Origin: Hysterium pulicare CBS 123377 | Taxonomy: Eukaryota > Ascomycota > Dothideomycetes > Hysteriales > Hysteriaceae | NCBI GenBank assembly: GCA_000467715.1 | Contig: AJFK01000612.1 | Coordinates: 272,024-336,023, forward strand | Direction: 5' to 3' | Length of the DNA stretch: 64,000 nucleotides | In this document: positions 23,277 through 35,495 of the stretch, piece by piece | Layout: each line of letters opens with the position of its first letter | Numbering within the stretch: the stretch's first letter is position 1 | Translations under genes and position numbers: made by a program | Notes under the pieces: model-generated | What the model was told of the DNA's origin: nothing | Database searches by the model: none | What the model saw: only the letters and a program-made list of their open reading frames with translations

Positions 23277-25340
23277 TCAGACCCACTGGCTACTTACCCC
23301 TGCACCCGCATTCCCGCCCATATATCCTGGTTTCCTACCCGTTATATCGTCGTCTTCTTGCTTCACGTAAGTCTCTACAACTCTGGGATCGGTTGGACCG
23401 AGCACCTTTATACTTTTCTTTAATTTCTCTTGCCTTACTTCCCGGTTGTGCTTCCTCCATTCCTCCTTGGCTCTCTCGATAAAGCCGGACTTCTGATGGG
23501 TGTCGTTGTCTGGATGTGCAAGACGCCATGATGTAGGTCTTTCGTCATGCTGTGGATTACTTGGACTACTATCCTGGGTCATCCAACTTGAAACGCTCGA
23601 ATGCGGAGAGTGCAAGCTGTATCTTTTGGAAGAGCGAAGGTCATGCAAAGCAGACTTGACGCTGGCCAGCGTTTTAGAAATGGGAGGGCCGGAGCCTATA
23701 GACGTTCTGTGAGCTTGGTGAAGCTCAGAAGTACGGAGAGGGGGCGAAACCCTTCGATCCATGTTGTCGGAACGAGAGGCGGGAGGGGGTGGTGATGATT
23801 GCGGTAGCTGTGATATATTGGCTTGCTGTGGCTGGGTGTCCTTTGGTAACTCAATTGGTCCGGTTTTCCTTGGCTTCAAAAAACTACTCAATGTTGACCC
23901 GCTACTGCGGCGGCTGGCAGATTCAAATGGAGAACTTATGTCGGTTGAATGTGGTAAATTGGTAGGCGTCTTCACGGTCTGTGGAGACAAAATAATCGGC
24001 GATGCCGGGGGTAGCGTAGGGGAGTCGTCCACTTTCTGCTTGCCCTTCTCCTCCTTGTTCACTTTCTTGCGCCTTCTCAAGTCCAACGGCTTTGAGCGAG
24101 GATAGAAAGCAGAGAATCTGTAGTCATCCTCTACAGGATGACGTTTTGGCTTTCGGGCTGCTGGCCTTGCCTTATGTGAAGTCGTAGCGTGCTTTGGAGC
24201 CAAAATCCCTGCTGTGCGCAGACGTTCGACAAAGTCAGCCTTTTTTACAGCCTTAGGACGATTCGGCTCTATAAACGTGAGAGATGGCGAGTGCCGGTAT
24301 TCCTGCTCTTCCGTAATCTTGGTCATATCAGCACTCGCTTGCTCAGCTTTGTGCTTAGATCGCCTGCTTTGTGAAGATCCACTATGTTCTTTTCGCCATG
24401 ATAACGGTCGTGGAATAAGGTGATCATGCTTTTTATGACCATTCGCATGTTCTTCAGCATCATTAGATTGCTCTGCCCCCATATCCCGATATTGGTCTAT
24501 GAGAAAGGTGTGGTATTCCTCAGCAAAACTCAAATGTTTCATATTTGATGTTTGCTCGTCAACTAATGATGGCGATTCGTTAATGGGGTCTATACCTAGA
24601 GAGACGTAGGCTTTTCCTCGTGATAAACGTGATGACGACCGTTCAGGGACCCTATTAGAGGTCTGTATTGGAGAACTCGGTTGAAAAGTTACTTGAGGCG
24701 TGTTATCGGTCATCCCAGGTCCGTTGTCCGGCCCTGGTCCCCTTGCTTTTCTACAGTTGGGTCCATTCATCTGGCTGGGAGCTGATCGAAACTGCGACGT
24801 CTTTGATGGAGACTTTGAGACCGGAGGGGGAGGCAAGGGCGATAATGGCGGACTTCGTGGTGGACTAAAGTCGGTTGCTTTACGTTCATGGATCGGAGCC
24901 AGCCTAGCTGAATTAGGCGACTTCGACGCTATTGTAGAAGGCGGGTATAGCTCTATTGTTTTCTCTGACAAGTCAGGAGAGGGCTCTGGGAGTAATGGAG
25001 AGTATGTTCGGCGTGGTGGCACCACAAGGGAATGATCGAAATCCATCGCTGGAGCGTGTGCATGGAATGCTTTAGGTTGGAGCCACTCTACAGGCGCTTC
25101 CCACCCGTCGGACTGTTCGCTGTAAACACTCGAGGCGCTAGTCTCTGGAGCCCTAGCAAACGATGTCCTCTCCACTGGTGGTGAAGGCGGCAAGGGCTTG
25201 TTCGTCGCTGGATTTGGAGGTACAGATTTGACAAAAGATTTGAATGAACGGACTGGTTTTTCCATACCATTGAGCGATGATGAAGATGAGTTGGTGTGTT
25301 CGAACAGAAGTCGTGGTGAATTCTGTGGAAGTTTGTGCAT
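23277..25340 (-). CDS. Large disordered protein of unknown function
   Basis: A single-exon frame; ATG at 25,340 gives 687 aa and begins MHKLPQNSPRLLFEHTN. An ATG at 25,265 (MEKPVRSFKSF) would give 662 aa. The frame stays open upstream to 25,661, but that part is unlike the rest and probably non-coding. The protein is rich in Ser, Pro, Lys and Arg, with Pro-rich motifs (LPPSPP, SPLPPPPVS) that could bind SH3 domains. The only ordered-looking part is the C-terminus, with a basic amphipathic helix FIERAKEEWRKHNREVRQEK followed by KVLGPTDPRVVETYV. No enzyme or transmembrane domain is visible. It may be a scaffold protein; I do not recognise the family. Confidence 0.7.
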   Translation of the reverse strand: MHKLPQNSPRLLFEHTNSSSSSLNGMEKPVRSFKSFVKSVPPNPATNKPLPPSPPVERTSFARAPETSASSVYSEQSDGWEAPVEWLQPKAFHAHAPAMDFDHSLVVPPRRTYSPLLPEPSPDLSEKTIELYPPSTIASKSPNSARLAPIHERKATDFSPPRSPPLSPLPPPPVSKSPSKTSQFRSAPSQMNGPNCRKARGPGPDNGPGMTDNTPQVTFQPSSPIQTSNRVPERSSSRLSRGKAYVSLGIDPINESPSLVDEQTSNMKHLSFAEEYHTFLIDQYRDMGAEQSNDAEEHANGHKKHDHLIPRPLSWRKEHSGSSQSRRSKHKAEQASADMTKITEEQEYRHSPSLTFIEPNRPKAVKKADFVERLRTAGILAPKHATTSHKARPAARKPKRHPVEDDYRFSAFYPRSKPLDLRRRKKVNKEEKGKQKVDDSPTLPPASPIILSPQTVKTPTNLPHSTDISSPFESASRRSSGSTLSSFLKPRKTGPIELPKDTQPQQANISQLPQSSPPPPASRSDNMDRRVSPPLRTSELHQAHRTSIGSGPPISKTLASVKSALHDLRSSKRYSLHSPHSSVSSWMTQDSSPSNPQHDERPTSWRLAHPDNDTHQKSGFIERAKEEWRKHNREVRQEKLKKSIKVLGPTDPRVVETYVKQEDDDITGRKPGYMGGNAGAGVSSQWV

Positions 25341-26609
25341 CCCTCTTCGTTCCGGGAAAGACTGTGATCGGGCCCCGATCCCCTTACCTACTATTAAAGT
25401 TCTTCTAGAAGAATTCGTGAAACAAAGAGATATCTGAATGCACGTGAGAAGGATTACAGAGAAGTGAACAAAGGCCGAAGACAGGATGACGTCTATTTCC
25501 GGAATGATGGTCAAAGACGTTTTGGGCGGAGCAATGCTGCGATCAGAATCGAAGTCGCTCCGGTATGCAAAGTATCTGCATTCTACATCAGTCGGTGCTG
25601 AGATGCGATCAAATGGATGTTTGTTAATATATTGCGATGCACGACATAGAGACAATGACAAAAGTGGAAATTTTTAAAAGTTCCAACATTATCCAAATGG
25701 CAACACGTATTGTTCAAAAAGCAATATCGGCGACTTGGATTCCATGAAGTTAGAAAGGCTCCGAAAGTCATTGGATTCGGCATCGGAATGTGGACCATCT
25801 TCGTTTTTCTCAATCGAGATGAGCATCGCGACGAACGCGACTATATGAGCGAAAGTCAGTTCCAGTTTTGCATGCAAAGAAGAGTTAGGAATGTCACCTT
25901 CGTTCACGTTGTGTAAGTGTATAATCATACAGTTAGCTGAGATAACGGGATTGGAAGCCGACCAGCGCATCTTTCACAGATACAGGTCTGCCTTGAAAGA
26001 GGACAAAAGATCCATGACGAGGTTTTTTGCGCTGCCCAGACTCTAACGAATTATGGCACGTCCTGTGGCTGCATGTACCGGAGTGTTTACTCTACAAAGG
26101 CACGTAGCATCAACCAGTACGGCCGTGTGGGTTGATCCGAGGCTTTGTGTTGTGTGGTGGAGGGGCTGGACTCGGACGGCTCGGGGAGAATTTGGGCCGC
26201 CCCGGTGGCTCCACTCGGTCAACCAGCACTCCAACCTCCCGACTCATCGTGACTCTTCGCCTTGCTCGCAATGAAAACCCAATCAGGCACAGACGCTTAA
26301 CTAATAACTAACCTACGACTGGAGAATGTGTTCGACAATTTCTTTTCTGCGTGGCTTTAGAAATCATGCCGACTTTGTAGACCATCGACTTTTAGCTTCG
26401 TTTATTTCCTTCCAGCCGTTATGGCGTACTTACAGCGTTAAGGGTAGCACTTGCGTACGTAGAGAAGCACTTGTGTATATAACTAGGCCATGGTGACCCA
26501 GAAATGGAAACACCACAAGAACACTGAGTGACGCGATTGCCAATCCATTGATTGTCACCCCTCGTGCTCCACCGCACCCCGTATTTCCACTGAACTCCTT
26601 TGTCCGGCA
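25341..26609. other. Intergenic region with divergent promoters
   Basis: Between the minus-strand disordered-protein gene and the plus-strand transporter gene. No supported gene. A G/C-rich strip with several CGG triplets at 26,173-26,205 is listed separately. The ORF-like stretch at 26,053-26,274 lies in this strip and has no domain. Confidence 0.5.
26173..26204. promoter_or_regulatory. Cluster of CGG/CCG triplets upstream of DHA2 transporter
   Basis: CGG occurs at 26,173, 26,177 and 26,182 and CCG at 26,197 and 26,202, about 430 bases before the transporter ATG. Zn2Cys6 regulators of fungal drug transporters bind paired CGG/CCG triplets, so this is a candidate site; spacing does not match one specific factor I can name. 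Confidence 0.25.
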
Positions 26610-28435
26610 ATGTCCACACCTTCTTCTGCGTCTTCTTTGGAAGAGCCCAAAATGGCTCCATCAAACCCGTCTCAACATGATGATAATCGGCAACCACAAT
26701 CTCCTGTTCCATCAGAAACCCATTCAAGAACGTCGAGCGATTCCTTCAATCCAGGATGGCGCTTTTATGCCGCTTTCACCTCTCTGTCTGTCATCACTCT
26801 GATGGCAGCTCTCGACGCAACCTCGATATCTGTCGCCCTTCCAGTAGGAGAAATTGCTGTACGATACATCTTGAGGAATTTCACTGATGAGTGACCATTA
26901 GATCATGGCCAAGGCCCTCGGAGGCACCGCTATCGAAGCTTTTTGGGCAGGGACGTCGTTCCTCTTGACATCTACCGTCTTCCAACCGATAATGGCATCT
27001 TTCAGTCACATATTTGGACGGAAGCCCATGGTACTCGTCAGCATGGTCTTCTTTCTAGTCGGCTCAATCATCTCTGCTGTCGCCAACAACTTTACTATCA
27101 TTCTCGTGGGCCGAAGCATCCAAGGCGTTGGAGGTGGTGGCATCATCGCCTTGAGCGAGATCATTGTCACAGATATGGTCCCTTTGCGGCTACGAGGCCA
27201 GTGGTTCAGCTTTCTCAGCAGTATGTGGGCAGTCGGGACAGTGGCCGGGCCTTTGCTAGGTATGTGCATTGGATTTGAGCATGTATAGAGGCGAGACCTG
27301 ACAAACATATTCAGGTGGTGGCTTCGCCCAAAACGTTACGTGGCGATGGATATTCTGGATTAATCTCCCCTTCCTCGCAATCGGAACGATCATGATCATC
27401 CTCTTCTTGAAATTGAACTACAAGACTGGCTCATTCCTAGTCAAATTGCGCCGTGTTGATTGGTTTGGCGCTGCCCTCTTCCTCGCGTCAATGACTGGAT
27501 TCCTCATCCCAATCACTTGGGGTGGAGTTCAATACCCCTGGGACAGCTGGCGTACACTGGTTCCCCTGATTCTATGCACTGTCGGTCTGATCGGATTCGT
27601 CATCCACCAGGAGTATTTTGCGGCCGATCCCCTCATCCGAACCGCCATCTTCAAGAGCCGGACTGCAGCGGTGACTTACCTCGAGACTGTTATCCATGGT
27701 ATCGTTCTTTGGAGCATACTCTACTTCCTTCCCCTTTACTATGAAGCCGTGAAAGGGTTCTCACCCATCCTTTCCGGTGTTGCTTTGTTCCCCCAGACAT
27801 TCACCGTTGCTCCGGCTTCCATTGCTGTTGGCATTACAGTGGCTATTACGGGTCGCTATCGCTGGGCAATCTGGGGAGGCTGGATCCTCACAACCCTCGG
27901 CATGGGGCTACTTGTACTCTTGAAGACCAACACAACGACAGTACAATGGATCTTCTTGAATCTTGTATCCGGAATTGGTACTGGCATGTTATTCCCCTCT
28001 TTAGGTATGGCCGTTCAAGCTTCAGCTGCAAACGAGGATCAAGCATACGCTGCTTCAATGTTCTCTTTCCTACGGGCATTTGGCCAGACGCTTGGTGTGG
28101 CAATCGGAGGAGTCATTTTCCAGAACCAGATGAAGAAGAAGCTTCTGACGTATCCACTTCTTGCGGGCATGGCAGCCGAATATTCTAAGGATGCTAGCGG
28201 CCTAGTTCAGATTATCAAGGGCATGCCCGCCGGCGAAATGAAGCACCAACTACAGGTTAGCTACACGAACGCACTCATGTACGTCTGGATCGTCATGTGT
28301 GCGTTGAGTTTTGTTGCTCTCGTAGCAAGTCTCTTCACAAAGGGCTTGTCCTTAGATCGAGCGCTTCAAACCGACCAAGGGTTCAAATACGAGGCCAGGC
28401 CGAGTGACGAGGAGAAGAACGAGGTGCAAACATAG
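26610..28435 (+). CDS. MFS drug:H+ antiporter, DHA2 (14-TM) family
   Basis: Three exons: 26610-26843, 26902-27259 and 27315-28435, about 570 aa. Likely a proton-driven exporter in the plasma membrane. A hydrophilic Ser-rich N-terminus (about 48 aa) precedes the first helix, FYAAFTSLSVITLMAALDAT, with the family's LDATSISVALP. The A-type loop reads FSHIFGRKP, and the second exon holds the conserved GRSIQGVGGGGI with the following RLRGQW. After the second intron GGGFAQNVTWRWIFWINLPF is typical of DHA2. About 14 hydrophobic segments are visible. The substrate is unknown: toxin, antifungal or secondary metabolite efflux are all possible, and no biosynthetic genes adjoin it. The first donor is taken at GTAGGA because it gives VALPIMAKALGGTAIEAFW. 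Confidence 0.9.
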
Positions 28436-30418
28436 GACATGAGTACTGAACTCAGCATTAATTGGCGAAGAGCTCATCAATCTTGCCGCGGAGTTGGGGA
28501 AGGACTAGGTACCAAGTTTGCATAGTCATGTGACGGGGTTTTGGTAATTTGTACAAGAACTTTATGATAACGGGCACTTTCTTCACTCCAAGTATTTTCT
28601 ATAGACTTGTCATTACTAGTCGTCTTCTTGATGCAAAATATAATCTCTAATGTTTCAAACAAAACCGGTGTGCACTCACTCCATACATGTTTCTACACCA
28701 AGGCTGCATGCGAAATGTCCTGGGCAAATCTCTCTACCTTGAATATGAGATTATGACTTCATCTATTATAAACCTGCCTAGGCACCGAAAACAGCAATCG
28801 CGATGTTATGAGCATGCCTGCTAATAATAGAACCGAGAACAACATCAGCGCATGTCCCCACAGTTCTCACCACCAAAAAACTTTACAAATGATCTCATCG
28901 TGTGAAGTCGATGTCAAACCTACCTCCCCGTCCCGCTCGTGCATGAGCTTAGGATGTGCTGGCGAGGATGGTTGATGGTGAAACACGACAGGCAAGCAGG
29001 CAGGGGGGTGTGGTGATGTCGCCGTGGCAAGGATACTCTTCAAATGACGAAGTGGAGACCAGGGCGAAAGGAAAAATGTTTGACATAGCAACCGCCAATA
29101 TCAGCTGGGTAGGTTGCTGGTTCACGGGATGGTTTTTTCGTTGTAGCTAGAATACAAATAGAAATACAAATGCGCCCTACTTTTGAAGCCGACGAGGCGG
29201 CATCTTTGTCGGTGCATTGACGCTTGTCCGACGAGGCAAAACGAGAAGGGTCTCGCGATAGAGGGTGGAGTTCGGTGTGGTTGCGGCGAGACGTCGACGT
29301 GCTCCACAGGAGTCAGCACACGTCAAGCACTCGACTGAATAGGTAATACGGGAGAGACTTCTGACGTGCGGGTGGTGTAGATCAAAGCATAAGGTGTTGC
29401 TCATCGCGTGTCTTTTGGAGGAGAGCGTTCGGACTCACACTGCCTCCGCATAATGTCAAGGCCATGCAGTGGATGTGAGAAAACTCAGCTCTTAAGCTGT
29501 GGGCGAGAGCATTGTGGTGGAGGATCGTGAAGTCGGGATGGTGGATCGAGATGGTTGCACAGCCAACCTTCGAGGAACACAAAATGATCGGTTGCCTGCT
29601 GGGTTCATGCTCGTCGTTTGGATACTGCCAGATAGATGATTGGCTATGCGTGTCCTTGCTCAGTTCACCGGGATGGCGGCGACCAGTCAAATCAACCTGA
29701 CGAGAAGAGCGTGTTTATATGAAGCCGCTCCTATTCTCACATGCTGAGCGTGCAATGCCATACAACCTGTACTCACGAACGACTGCAGCGCAAGAGTGGA
29801 GCAGGCCTGGAATTGTTCATCATCGCGTCCACCAACCTCCTTCCCGTCGGCGGGCATCAAGCTTTTTAGCGTGGGTTTTCAGCGTGAAGGGAAATTGGAG
29901 TGCTTGGCTCGCGTTCCATTGGTTGCGCAGAGCTACCAGCCGCAGCTCGCTCGCAATTTCGCAGATTAACGACGGCACGCGAGGAGCTGCTGCAAACCCC
30001 CATTCTTGTGTGCCTGAGACCCCTTCAACCCTCTTCAAACGCTCTTTCAAATCTCAAGCACACAGACACCGCAGTCCACGTCTCTCGTTTCTCTAATCGT
30101 TCTGCTCTCACCCAAGTCATTCGTTTCAGCCGCGTCCCGTCGCCCACCCTCCTTCAACTCGTAATTATCCTGCGCCAAGGCATCCCGGTAGCTCCTCCAC
30201 CCGGCGACGCCAATCAACGACGGCGCTCATCGCCAGGTCCCTCGCCCTGTCCCGCCAGCGAGCAACTTGGACAATCCAGAGCTCCTGGGTCATGTATCTT
30301 GTCGCCTCCTTCGACTGACGTCTCACATTCTTTTTTCCCATCATCATTAGGTTCGCTGCGACCTCAACTCCATCACGGAACTCTCTCGCTCTCTCTCAAT
30401 TGTCGCCCGGCTTAGGCC
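28436..30418. other. Intergenic region upstream of RAX2
   Basis: Nearly 2 kb with no supported gene. The last 500 bases before RAX2 are C/T-rich on the plus strand (from about 30,000) and likely hold its promoter and 5' UTR. The overlapping frames at 29,719-30,415 look like by-products of that composition. Confidence 0.5.
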
Positions 30419-33400
30419 ATGAGGACCTTATCCTCATCGCCGGCCTCCCGGGTTGGCAAGCTAATATTTTCACTCCTATTAACCGCGTCATTATGCATGG
30501 TACCTGCAGTCAGCGCCTTCACCTTCACACCAATACCATCGCCCAACCTCTCACTCAAAGACCTTGGCCGTGTCGCACTCGGCGGAAGCTTCGACTCGAT
30601 AGCTCTATACGAATTCGAGGGTCAAAATGAAGTCTCCTCCGGGCCCAACGGGGCACTCCTCTCTCGGTACCCCAACGGCCTTTTCGCAACACTCAATCAG
30701 ACCGATGGTGACATCACAACAATGTGCCCGTTCGTCGCGAATGGCACTTTGCAGGGCATTGTTTTCGGTGGAAATTTCACGAGCGTTGGAGGGATGAATA
30801 CACCAGGAGGAATTGCGCTTCTCGATCCAAAGACATCGGTGGTGAGCCCTCTCCCAGGCTTGAACGGCTCAGTAAATGCGCTATTTTGTGATTCGAAGGC
30901 TGGAAGAGTTTACATTGGAGGCTCCTTCACTGGAGGTGGAGCTAGCAATGCCATTGTTTGGATAACAAATTGGACAAACATGCCTTTTGCTGGATTCAAT
31001 GGACCCGTAACCTCGATAAATCAAGCGTCGAATGGAAACATAATATTTGGAGGAAAGTTTAATGGTCTGGGAAACGCAACAGCGCCCAAGGAGAACGACG
31101 CTCAGGTCATTCCTGTGGGATCAGCGAATATCACAGCATCTCCATCGTCTGGAACCGCCGGTTTTTCGGATCCAACCAACATCGTTTGCAAGACTGGTGA
31201 TCAAGACGGCTCGGGTAACACATGGCTTTTGGCAGATCAAACTCCCGGCTTTTGGCAGGCAAATTTCGGCTTTGGTTTTGAACCCTCGAAACTGCGCCTC
31301 TACAATACCAAGCAAGATGGACGTGGCACAAAGACATGGCGATTTACCGCACTGCCTATCAACGGTATTATGAACCTATCATACGTAGATCCTAACTCCG
31401 GCAACCTGGCGTACTGTGACGCACGATGCCCACTACCTGAGGGCAATTCCACCTTTCAGGACTTCCACTTTGTAAACACCGTTGGTATGAATAGTTTTCG
31501 CATCGATATCTCAGATTGGTGGGGAAACGGCGGAGGCCTTGCCGGTATAGAGCTATTCCAGAATGGTAAGAACTGTAATGCTATTCATACGACTTGAAAC
31601 TGACATTGGTAGACATCTATTCATTTGCAATCAACGCTTTCAATGAGCCGAAGTGCGATGGCGTTAGTACGGGAGCAACTTCAAATGCAATAGGCAATTG
31701 GGTCGTAACGCCATCCAATACCAGTAACTCGGAATACCTGACCACAACCTTGACTGGAAATAACATCGACCCCGGCAATGCTACCGTCATCTTCGAGCCC
31801 GATATTAAGCAATCAGGGAATTACTCAGTGACCGTTTTCACTCCTGGTTGTCAAAGCGACAACACGTGTGCTACTCGCGGAAGAGTCAATATCACAGGTT
31901 CCATGACATCTTCGACGCAAACATCCAACCAGCCATTGACAACCCAACTTTTCCAGACTAATGACTTCGACAAATACGATCAAGTTTATTTCGGATTCGT
32001 TGATGCAAATGATAAAGGCTTCCGCCCCACTGTCACATTGGCTCCAATGCCCGGTCAGAACGGACCTCTAACCGTGGTCGCGCAAAGAGTTCGCTTTGAG
32101 TTACTCACACCTACCGATGGGGATCTGAATGGCTTGTTTGAATATGATTCAAGCCAGCAAGTTGTCTCTGCAGATTTTACAAAGTCTGCTATAGATGCTG
32201 CCGGCGCGAGTCTAAGTCCACAAGATCAAGCGCTCATCACGTCTCTTGCTGTAGATGGAGATACTACCTACGTTGCTGGCAACTTCTCTGGCAATGGTTT
32301 CAGCAACATATTCTCCATCGGAAATGGTAACGCAACGAGCCTTCCTGGAAACGGGCTTAATAACCAAGTCATGACCATGTATCAAAACGGAAGTACAATT
32401 TTCGTTGGAGGCAATTTCACCAATACCCAAGACGGCAAGAGTACCGGCCTGAGCGGTGTTGCGGCATATTCTACGTCAGACAAGAAATGGCAGCCGTTAG
32501 GTGCTGGCGTCAACGGTGTCGTCTTATACATCGTACCCTTCACGCTCAATTTCACGGCGAATAAACCCGAACCAGTCCTCGCTATCAGTGGCACTTTCGA
32601 CACCGTTAATGGATTTGGCAGCAATTCGTCATTTTCAGTTCAGAATTTTGCCGTCTGGGTTCCATCACGACAGAATTGGTTGCACAACCTCGACATCGCT
32701 ACGATAGCCATTGAAGGTATCATGATGGCCCAAACAGATGTCCCAGGATCCTCTCCCCTGTACTCCGGTTCAATATCTTCTCAGGGCCTTGGTGCAAACG
32801 GTGCCGTCGAACTTGACTCGAGCAAAGCTCTTTCGCTGCAATCGTTCCAAGTCAACTTCCGCCAACAACAGTCCTCATCTCTTCGTAAGCGTGCAACAAG
32901 CACTCAGCAAAATCAGACTGGAGTCGTGACGGCTGCTTTCTACAAAGAGAATAATCTCAATCTCACTATCTGGGGAGGTCACTTTGCTACCACTGGTTCT
33001 GATGGGTCCAACATCACGAACCTGCTCTTCATCAACGGCACGAACTCTGACAAAGTAACTGGCATGCCCGAAGGTGTCCAGGACGATTCCATATTCAAAG
33101 CGTTGGGAACTTCCGGTACGACCCTTTTTGCGGGCGGCGAAATTCAAGGCAATGTCAATGGGAAGGACATCAACGGCATCATCGCGTACGATCTCAAGTT
33201 AGCCAGTTTCAATGGTACCCAACCCCCCGGTCTTCAAGGTACCAATGTCTCAGTCAATTCCATCGCTGTCAGGCCCAAATCGACCGACGTTTATGTTGGA
33301 GGAAGCTTTGAATCAGCAGGTTCCTTGAGCTGCCCTTCCGTCTGTCTCTGGAACGCCCAGCGCGCCCAATGGGTGTCACCTGGGTCTGGTCTTTCTGGTA

Positions 33401-34239
33401 CTGTGACTTCCATGACCTGGATATCCAACACGCAACTCGTTATCGCTGGTAATCTCACAGTCGGCAACAGTCCCACCTCTTTAGCCACATTCGACTCGAA
33501 GAGCAATCAATTCACAGCCTTCAACGGTGCTGGAGCTCTACCTGGTCCCGTCACTGCGCTTTGCCCGGCAAACCAGGCTGGCTCGCAGCTATGGGTCGGC
33601 GGTACATCTACCGCGGGTTCGGCTTTCCTCCACAAATACGACGGCAAAAACTGGCTTCCCGCGGCGAAAGGTCTTGGCGACGGTACTGTCATTCAGGGTC
33701 TACAAATACTCTCAGTCTCAACCGATCATGCCAAGAGTGATCTGGTTGACCAAAACGAGATTCTCCTTTTGCTTGGAAAGCTTAACAGCACCAGCTTTGG
33801 TAGCATGTCTGGGGCACTGTTCAACGGCACAACATTCCAGCCGCTCCTTCTCTCCACTACGCAGAGTAGTCCTGGTACCCTATCTCAAATCTTTGTCGAA
33901 AACTCGCAAAACTTCTTCAAGAACGCAGGTATGTTTTCAGCCTCTCATATATGCCCCAAATGCCTTTCCCCATAAATTCCCTGCTTCCGTATTTACAAAT
34001 ATGCAGCCAAACATCTCGCCGTCGGCTTCATCGTCCTAATAGCCCTCGCCATCGCCCTCGCCCTGACCTTCCTCCTCGTCGTTGCTGGTATCCTACTCGA
34101 ATGGTACCGCAAACGAAAAGAAGGCTACGACCGCATACCCCAAACCTTCACCGACAAATCCGCGAACATGGGCCGGATACCTCCAGAACATTTATTCGGG
34201 ACGTTGGGCGGCGGCAACAGGGGACCACCTGCAATATGA
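30419..34239 (+). CDS. RAX2: RAX2, polarity landmark membrane glycoprotein
   Basis: Three exons: 30419-31565, 31613-33928 and 34007-34239, about 1,231 aa, the usual size. Rax2 marks old cell ends and bud or hyphal polarity sites at the plasma membrane. A signal peptide (KLIFSLLLTASLCMVPAVSA) is followed by a long extracellular part with many N-x-S/T sites and kelch-like blades such as VFGGNFTSVGG, VYIGGSFTGGG, IFVGGNFTN and VYVGGSFESAG. Near 890-1,130 further blades repeat. One transmembrane helix near residues 1,158-1,183 (IVLIALAIALALTFLLVVAG) and a short basic tail EWYRKRKEGYDRIP end the protein. The exon joins (FQNDIYSF; KNAAKHLAVGF) restore conserved sequence. Its 3' end converges on the fumarate reductase gene. 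Confidence 0.95.
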
Positions 34240-35495
34240 CGTAACCGATAGCGTAAGTTCCATTTGCGAATATAATGACGAGATATATGACTTGAAAGCG
34301 GGAGTTTTAATACCACTTCGTGTACAAATGGGAGGATTATATCCAACGGAGTCACAGGAGTTTCTTCTTTGAGCCGGGGAACTAGGATGAGAGTAAAAAG
34401 GCGGAGAGACTTGTTTGTTTTCTCCTTGCTTATACCCCTTTCTCCGCCAACCATTTTGTCAATATGGTGGGAGAGACGTGCATCTAGGAGGGCGTTTTCT
34501 TTCCCCCCACATTCCTTGCGCCCGGGGCGGCACGGCACTGCACTGCATAGCGTTTTGTTTTTTTATTTTCTTTTTCTGTTCAAACGCTGTTGCCTACATT
34601 TGGATAGGCACCACGAAAAACAATCCACTGGCGATGGATCCATCTTCGTGTTTCTCTTTTTTTTCCGTGTCGTCGTGTCGATACAGCTCCATCCGCCATT
34701 TAATGTATACTGTCTTCTACTTTCCCTTTTTTCCTTCCTGATACCCGTCTACCGAACCGCAACCAATCCGACGATTCGATCTGGGTGTTGCGAAATGAAA
34801 GGGATTCTCCTTTTTTTTTTACACTTTCCTTTGGATTAGCTGATGGAGAGGGGAGGGAGAAAGGGATGGGAGAATCGATGGGTGCGGTAATATCTATTTT
34901 GGCTGTATGAAGTCAATGAGTCGATGGAGGGGAGGGGAGGAAAGCTCTGTTTATAACTCCCGTCGTCTGCTATGGGACTTGGAAGATCGCGCGTTTTTGG
35001 AAGCGAGACGCGGGCATCCCCACTGAAATGATTGTGTAGATTTAGCCATCTTAGATTAAATTAATAGTGTGAGAGCCTTTTTTTACAAGTCTTTCTGCGT
35101 GTTGAGTGAGTTGGGCGAGAGAAAGGCCTTCGGTCTATAATCCATACACTTTACCTCCCCTTAACTGGGACAAAATCCTCTGCGACAGATTTTCTCATCT
35201 TCATTTTCCCCTCTCGTACTTGCCCTCTATGAACGAAACGAAGATAATACAACTTCCCTTTCTCGTCTTTCCTCGGGCCCTAAACTCCCTGTACGATTTA
35301 CTGGAGTGACAATGTCCTAAGTCGACATCAGCACCTCTCACTCACAAAAGCAAAAGTCAAAACACAATATAAGCTTGTCTCATGTATCCCTATCAATCTA
35401 GCTCAAAGGCCGACCCCACCTATATATAAAAAAGAAGCTTCTCCTCCCAAAACATCAATATAAATACAGACATTTCCTTTCACAGTACCTCTATC
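34240..35495. other. Convergent 3' region with poly-T tracts
   Basis: About 1.25 kb between the 3' ends of RAX2 and fumarate reductase. It contains several plus-strand T runs of six or more (near 34,555-34,565, 34,655, 34,810 and 35,078) and T-rich flanks. No supported gene; the frames at 34,369-34,839 are T-rich and featureless. Probably 3' UTRs and termination regions. Confidence 0.5.

Noticed and set aside
25341-25661. N-terminal extension of the disordered-protein frame
   Set aside because: Composition changes abruptly to hydrophobic and Cys-containing sequence unlike the rest, with no ordered motif; the ATG at 25,340 is a better start.
26844-26888. Second possible donor (GTACGA) in the transporter's first intron
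   Set aside because: Using it would insert GEIA-like residues between VALPV and the family's conserved next helix; the GTAGGA donor gives the expected sequence.
30000-30415. Overlapping frames just upstream of RAX2
   Set aside because: C/T-rich 5' leader composition leaves several frames open; none has a domain, and RAX2's ATG with signal peptide is clear.
34369-34839. T-rich plus-strand frame after RAX2
   Set aside because: Phe/Ser-rich translation arises from T and CT tracts in a 3' UTR region; no domain.
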